Below, one piece after another: positions 62,118 to 64,000 of a DNA stretch of 64,000 nt. The notes under the pieces are model-generated. The model saw only the letters and a list, made by a program, of their open reading frames with translations, was not told the DNA's origin and did not search any database. The translations under genes were made by a program, and so were the position numbers. The DNA is from Micrococcales bacterium (GTDB lineage Bacteria > Actinomycetota > Actinomycetes > S36-B12 > UBA10799), in NCBI GenBank assembly GCA_016703125.1, contig JADJCR010000002.1, forward strand, positions 474,714 through 538,713. Direction: 5' to 3'. Every line of letters starts with the position of its first letter. Position 1 is the stretch's first letter.

Positions 62118-63052
62118 GTGCTCAAGAACTCCCTGGTCTACGTGGCGGGGCACCGGGGGCTCGTCGGCTCGGCCGTGTGGCGGGCGTTGCGGGATCGCGG
62201 GTCGACACCGTCGGCTGGCCCTCCAGCGAACTCGACCTGCGCGACCGATGGCGCATTCGACGCAGTCCCTATCGACGCGGCCGCAGGTGGTGGTCATGGC
62301 CGCCGCCCGCGTTGGCGGCATCATGGCCAACGCGACGCATCCGGTCCACTTCCTCAACGACAATCTGCGGATCCAGACCAATCTCTTCGAGGCTGCCCAC
62401 GCCGCCGATGTGGAGCGTGTCGTCTTCCTGGGCTCCAGTTGCATCTACCCGGAAACTGGCTCCGCAGCCCATTCACGAGTCCTCTCTGCTCACTGGCCCA
62501 CTTGAGGGCACCAACCAGGCCTACGCGGTAGCCAAGATCGCCGGAATCGAAGCAGTGAAGGCCTACCGCAAGCAGTACGGCCGCCGCTGGATCTCGGCCA
62601 TGCCGACCAACCTCTACGGTCCCGGGGACAACTTCGATCTGAACTCCAGTCACGTGCTCCCCGCCATGATCCGCAAGTTCCATGAGGCAGACGATCGGGT
62701 GACGCTGTGGGGCACTGGCTCACCTCGCCGCGAGTTCCTGCACAGCGACGACGCGGCCTCGGGCATCTTGCACCTTTTGGAGCATTACGACGCCGACGAG
62801 CATGTCAACGTGGGCACCGGCCGCGACATCAGCATCCGTGAACTGGCCGAGCTCGTGGCGGAGGTTGTCGGCTTCCAGGGCCAGATCGATTGGGACACGT
62901 CCAAACCCGATGGAACTCCGCGGAAGTTGCTGGATGTGGCACGCCTCGGGGGTTTGGGCTGGACGGCGCAGATCGGTCTTCGCGAGGGGATCGCGGCGAC
63001 CTACGCCTGGTTCAGAGCCTCCCGTCGGCCTCAGGACCCAACAGTCCCTTGA
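62118..63052 (+). pseudogene. fcl: GDP-L-fucose synthase (several frameshifts)
   Basis: Starts VLKNSLVYVAGHRGLVGSA (GTG 62118), and after frame changes shows VVVMAAARVGGIMANATHP, FLGSSCIYP, YAVAKIAGIEA (the Y-x3-K) and AMPTNLYGPGDNFD, all GDP-4-keto-6-deoxymannose epimerase/reductase. Second enzyme of GDP-fucose synthesis with gmd. Indels at about 62200, 62249, 62276 and 62451 break the first third; from 62460 the frame is clean to the stop at 63052, which overlaps the converging dehydrogenase gene. Confidence 0.82.
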
Positions 63053-64000
63053 CGTCGTAGAGAACGCCCTCCGGCCCGACGGTGCGGCGCAACGCGGGGC
63101 TATTCCGTCGAATTCGTCGTGGGCCACAGCCAGCACGGCCGCGGCGAAATCGTCGTCCAGGGCCTGCTCGAGACCCACGAAGTCGACCCCAACTGCTTGG
63201 CCTGGTCGGCCTCGACCCAGGGGGTCGGCCACGGCGACGACCACCCGTACTCGCGCAGCCGCTCCACGATGTCCACCACGCGCGTGTTCTTGGTATCCGG
63301 ACAGTTCTCCTTGAAGGCAAGTCCCAGCACCAGCACCTTCGCGCCGCCCACCCGCAGTCCCTTGCGGATCATGAGCAGCACCAACTGGTCGGCGACATAC
63401 GTTCCCATGGAGTCGTTGATCCGTCGGCCGGCCAGGATCACCTCAGGGTAATGACCGACCTCGATAGCCTTGTGCGTCAGGTAGTAGGGGTCGACGCCGA
63501 TGCAGTGCCCGCCGACCAACCCGGGCCGGAACGGCAGGAAGTTCCACTTCGTGCCCGCCGCCGCCAGCACTTCAGCAGTGTCCAGGCCGAGGCGGTGGAA
63601 GAGCAGGGCCAACTCGTTGACCAACGCGATATTGACGTCCCGCTGGGTGTTCTCGATGACCTTCGCCGCTTCCGCCACCCGGATGGACGGCGCGCGGTGG
63701 ATCCCGGCGGAGACGATCCCGCCGTAGAGGTCCGCCACGCGTTCCTCCGCCTCGTGCGACGATCCGCTCACGATCTTGACGACATCGGCCAGTCGCCGCG
63801 TCCGGTCCCCGGGGTTGATGCGCTCGGGGGAGTACCCGACGTCGAATCCCTGGTCGACCCGCAGGCCCGAGGCCCGTTCCAGCACGGGTATGCAGTCCTC
63901 TTCGGTGCAACCGGGATAGACCGTCGACTCGTACACGACGAGGTCTCCGGGATGCAGGGCCGCACCCACCGCGCGGCTGGCTTCGAGCAGAGGTCCGAGG
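63012..64000 (-). pseudogene. Nucleotide-sugar dehydrogenase (UDP-GlcNAc/ManNAc type), 5' end outside window, frameshifted
   Basis: MGAALHPGDLVVYESTVYPG, FDVGYSPERINPGDR, RVAEAAKVIENTQRDVNIAL and the catalytic Cys in GLVGGHCIGVDPYYL mark the UDP-N-acetyl-hexosamine dehydrogenase group (WbpA/WbpO/TviB), different from ugd at 24.4 kb. Gene open through the right edge. The C-terminus (AVADPWVEADQ, AHDEFDG, PEGVLYDVKGLLG) is spread over frames: indels at about 63248, 63219, 63190 and 63102. True stop probably at 63012-63014. Gives an acidic sugar to the polysaccharide. Confidence 0.8.

Noticed and set aside
1..64000. CRISPR arrays, rRNA genes, complete prophage or a full insertion sequence
   Set aside because: No regularly spaced identical short repeats with unique spacers, no rRNA conserved sequence, no intact transposase or phage structural gene seen. 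The only recombinase is a decayed fragment.

Overview
The window is GC-rich DNA, tightly packed on both strands with many 1-14 bp start/stop overlaps. The gene content points to a member of the Actinomycetota: a polyphosphate glucokinase, a FadE5-type acyl-CoA dehydrogenase, a PPi-type phosphofructokinase, DUF2505, DUF6069, DUF1707 and DUF4333-like proteins, and many GTG starts. I cannot name a genus. The window starts inside one gene (NAD-dependent epimerase) and ends inside another (nucleotide-sugar dehydrogenase).

Layout. 0-24 kb is ordinary chromosome. It holds sugar, phosphate and lipid metabolism (PQQ-type sugar dehydrogenase, polyphosphate glucokinase ppgK, FadE5-like acyl-CoA dehydrogenase, PPi-dependent phosphofructokinase, PPK2), channels (K+ channel, aquaporin, ClC, MscL), a four-gene ABC exporter operon ending in its probable TetR repressor, and a membrane protein/beta-propeller pair. 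24-34 kb holds ugd, a secreted SGNH-type hydrolase, a dienelactone hydrolase, a GH114-like protein, a molybdopterin oxidoreductase and a K+/H+ antiporter with its regulator. 34-37 kb holds a pseudouridine-degradation cassette (LysR, psuG, psuK). 36.6-46 kb is a plasticity zone: a decayed tyrosine recombinase, a scrambled copy of the antiporter/regulator junction, two tandem collagen-like secreted proteins, a truncated kinase with an intact response regulator, an IgGFc-binding-like surface protein, tRNA-Gly(CCC) and gene fragments. 46-49 kb is a secreted RCC1-repeat protein. 49-64 kb is an exopolysaccharide locus: UXS-like decarboxylase, phosphoglycosyltransferase, several glycosyltransferases, a GT11 fucosyltransferase, flippase, polymerase, gmd, GDP-fucose synthase and a nucleotide-sugar dehydrogenase. 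Together these could build a lipid-linked repeat unit containing fucose and probably xylose or uronic acid.

Main unusual points. (1) Two places where the junction of two neighbouring genes has been duplicated, so that intact and decayed copies flank a cargo: ugd/dienelactone hydrolase around a secreted hydrolase, and antiporter/regulator around psuGK plus a dead integrase. The second decayed copy also carries a fold-back inversion. (2) A 116-bp dyad-symmetric intergenic element present twice, at 19.5 and 43.4 kb, with the same internal spacing. (3) Enzymes using polyphosphate or PPi instead of ATP, clustered in 11 kb. (4) Clear operator-like palindromes at three promoters. (5) Many single-base frameshifts between 46 and 64 kb in otherwise well-conserved genes; several compensate each other, so consensus error is at least as likely as gene decay and should be excluded first.
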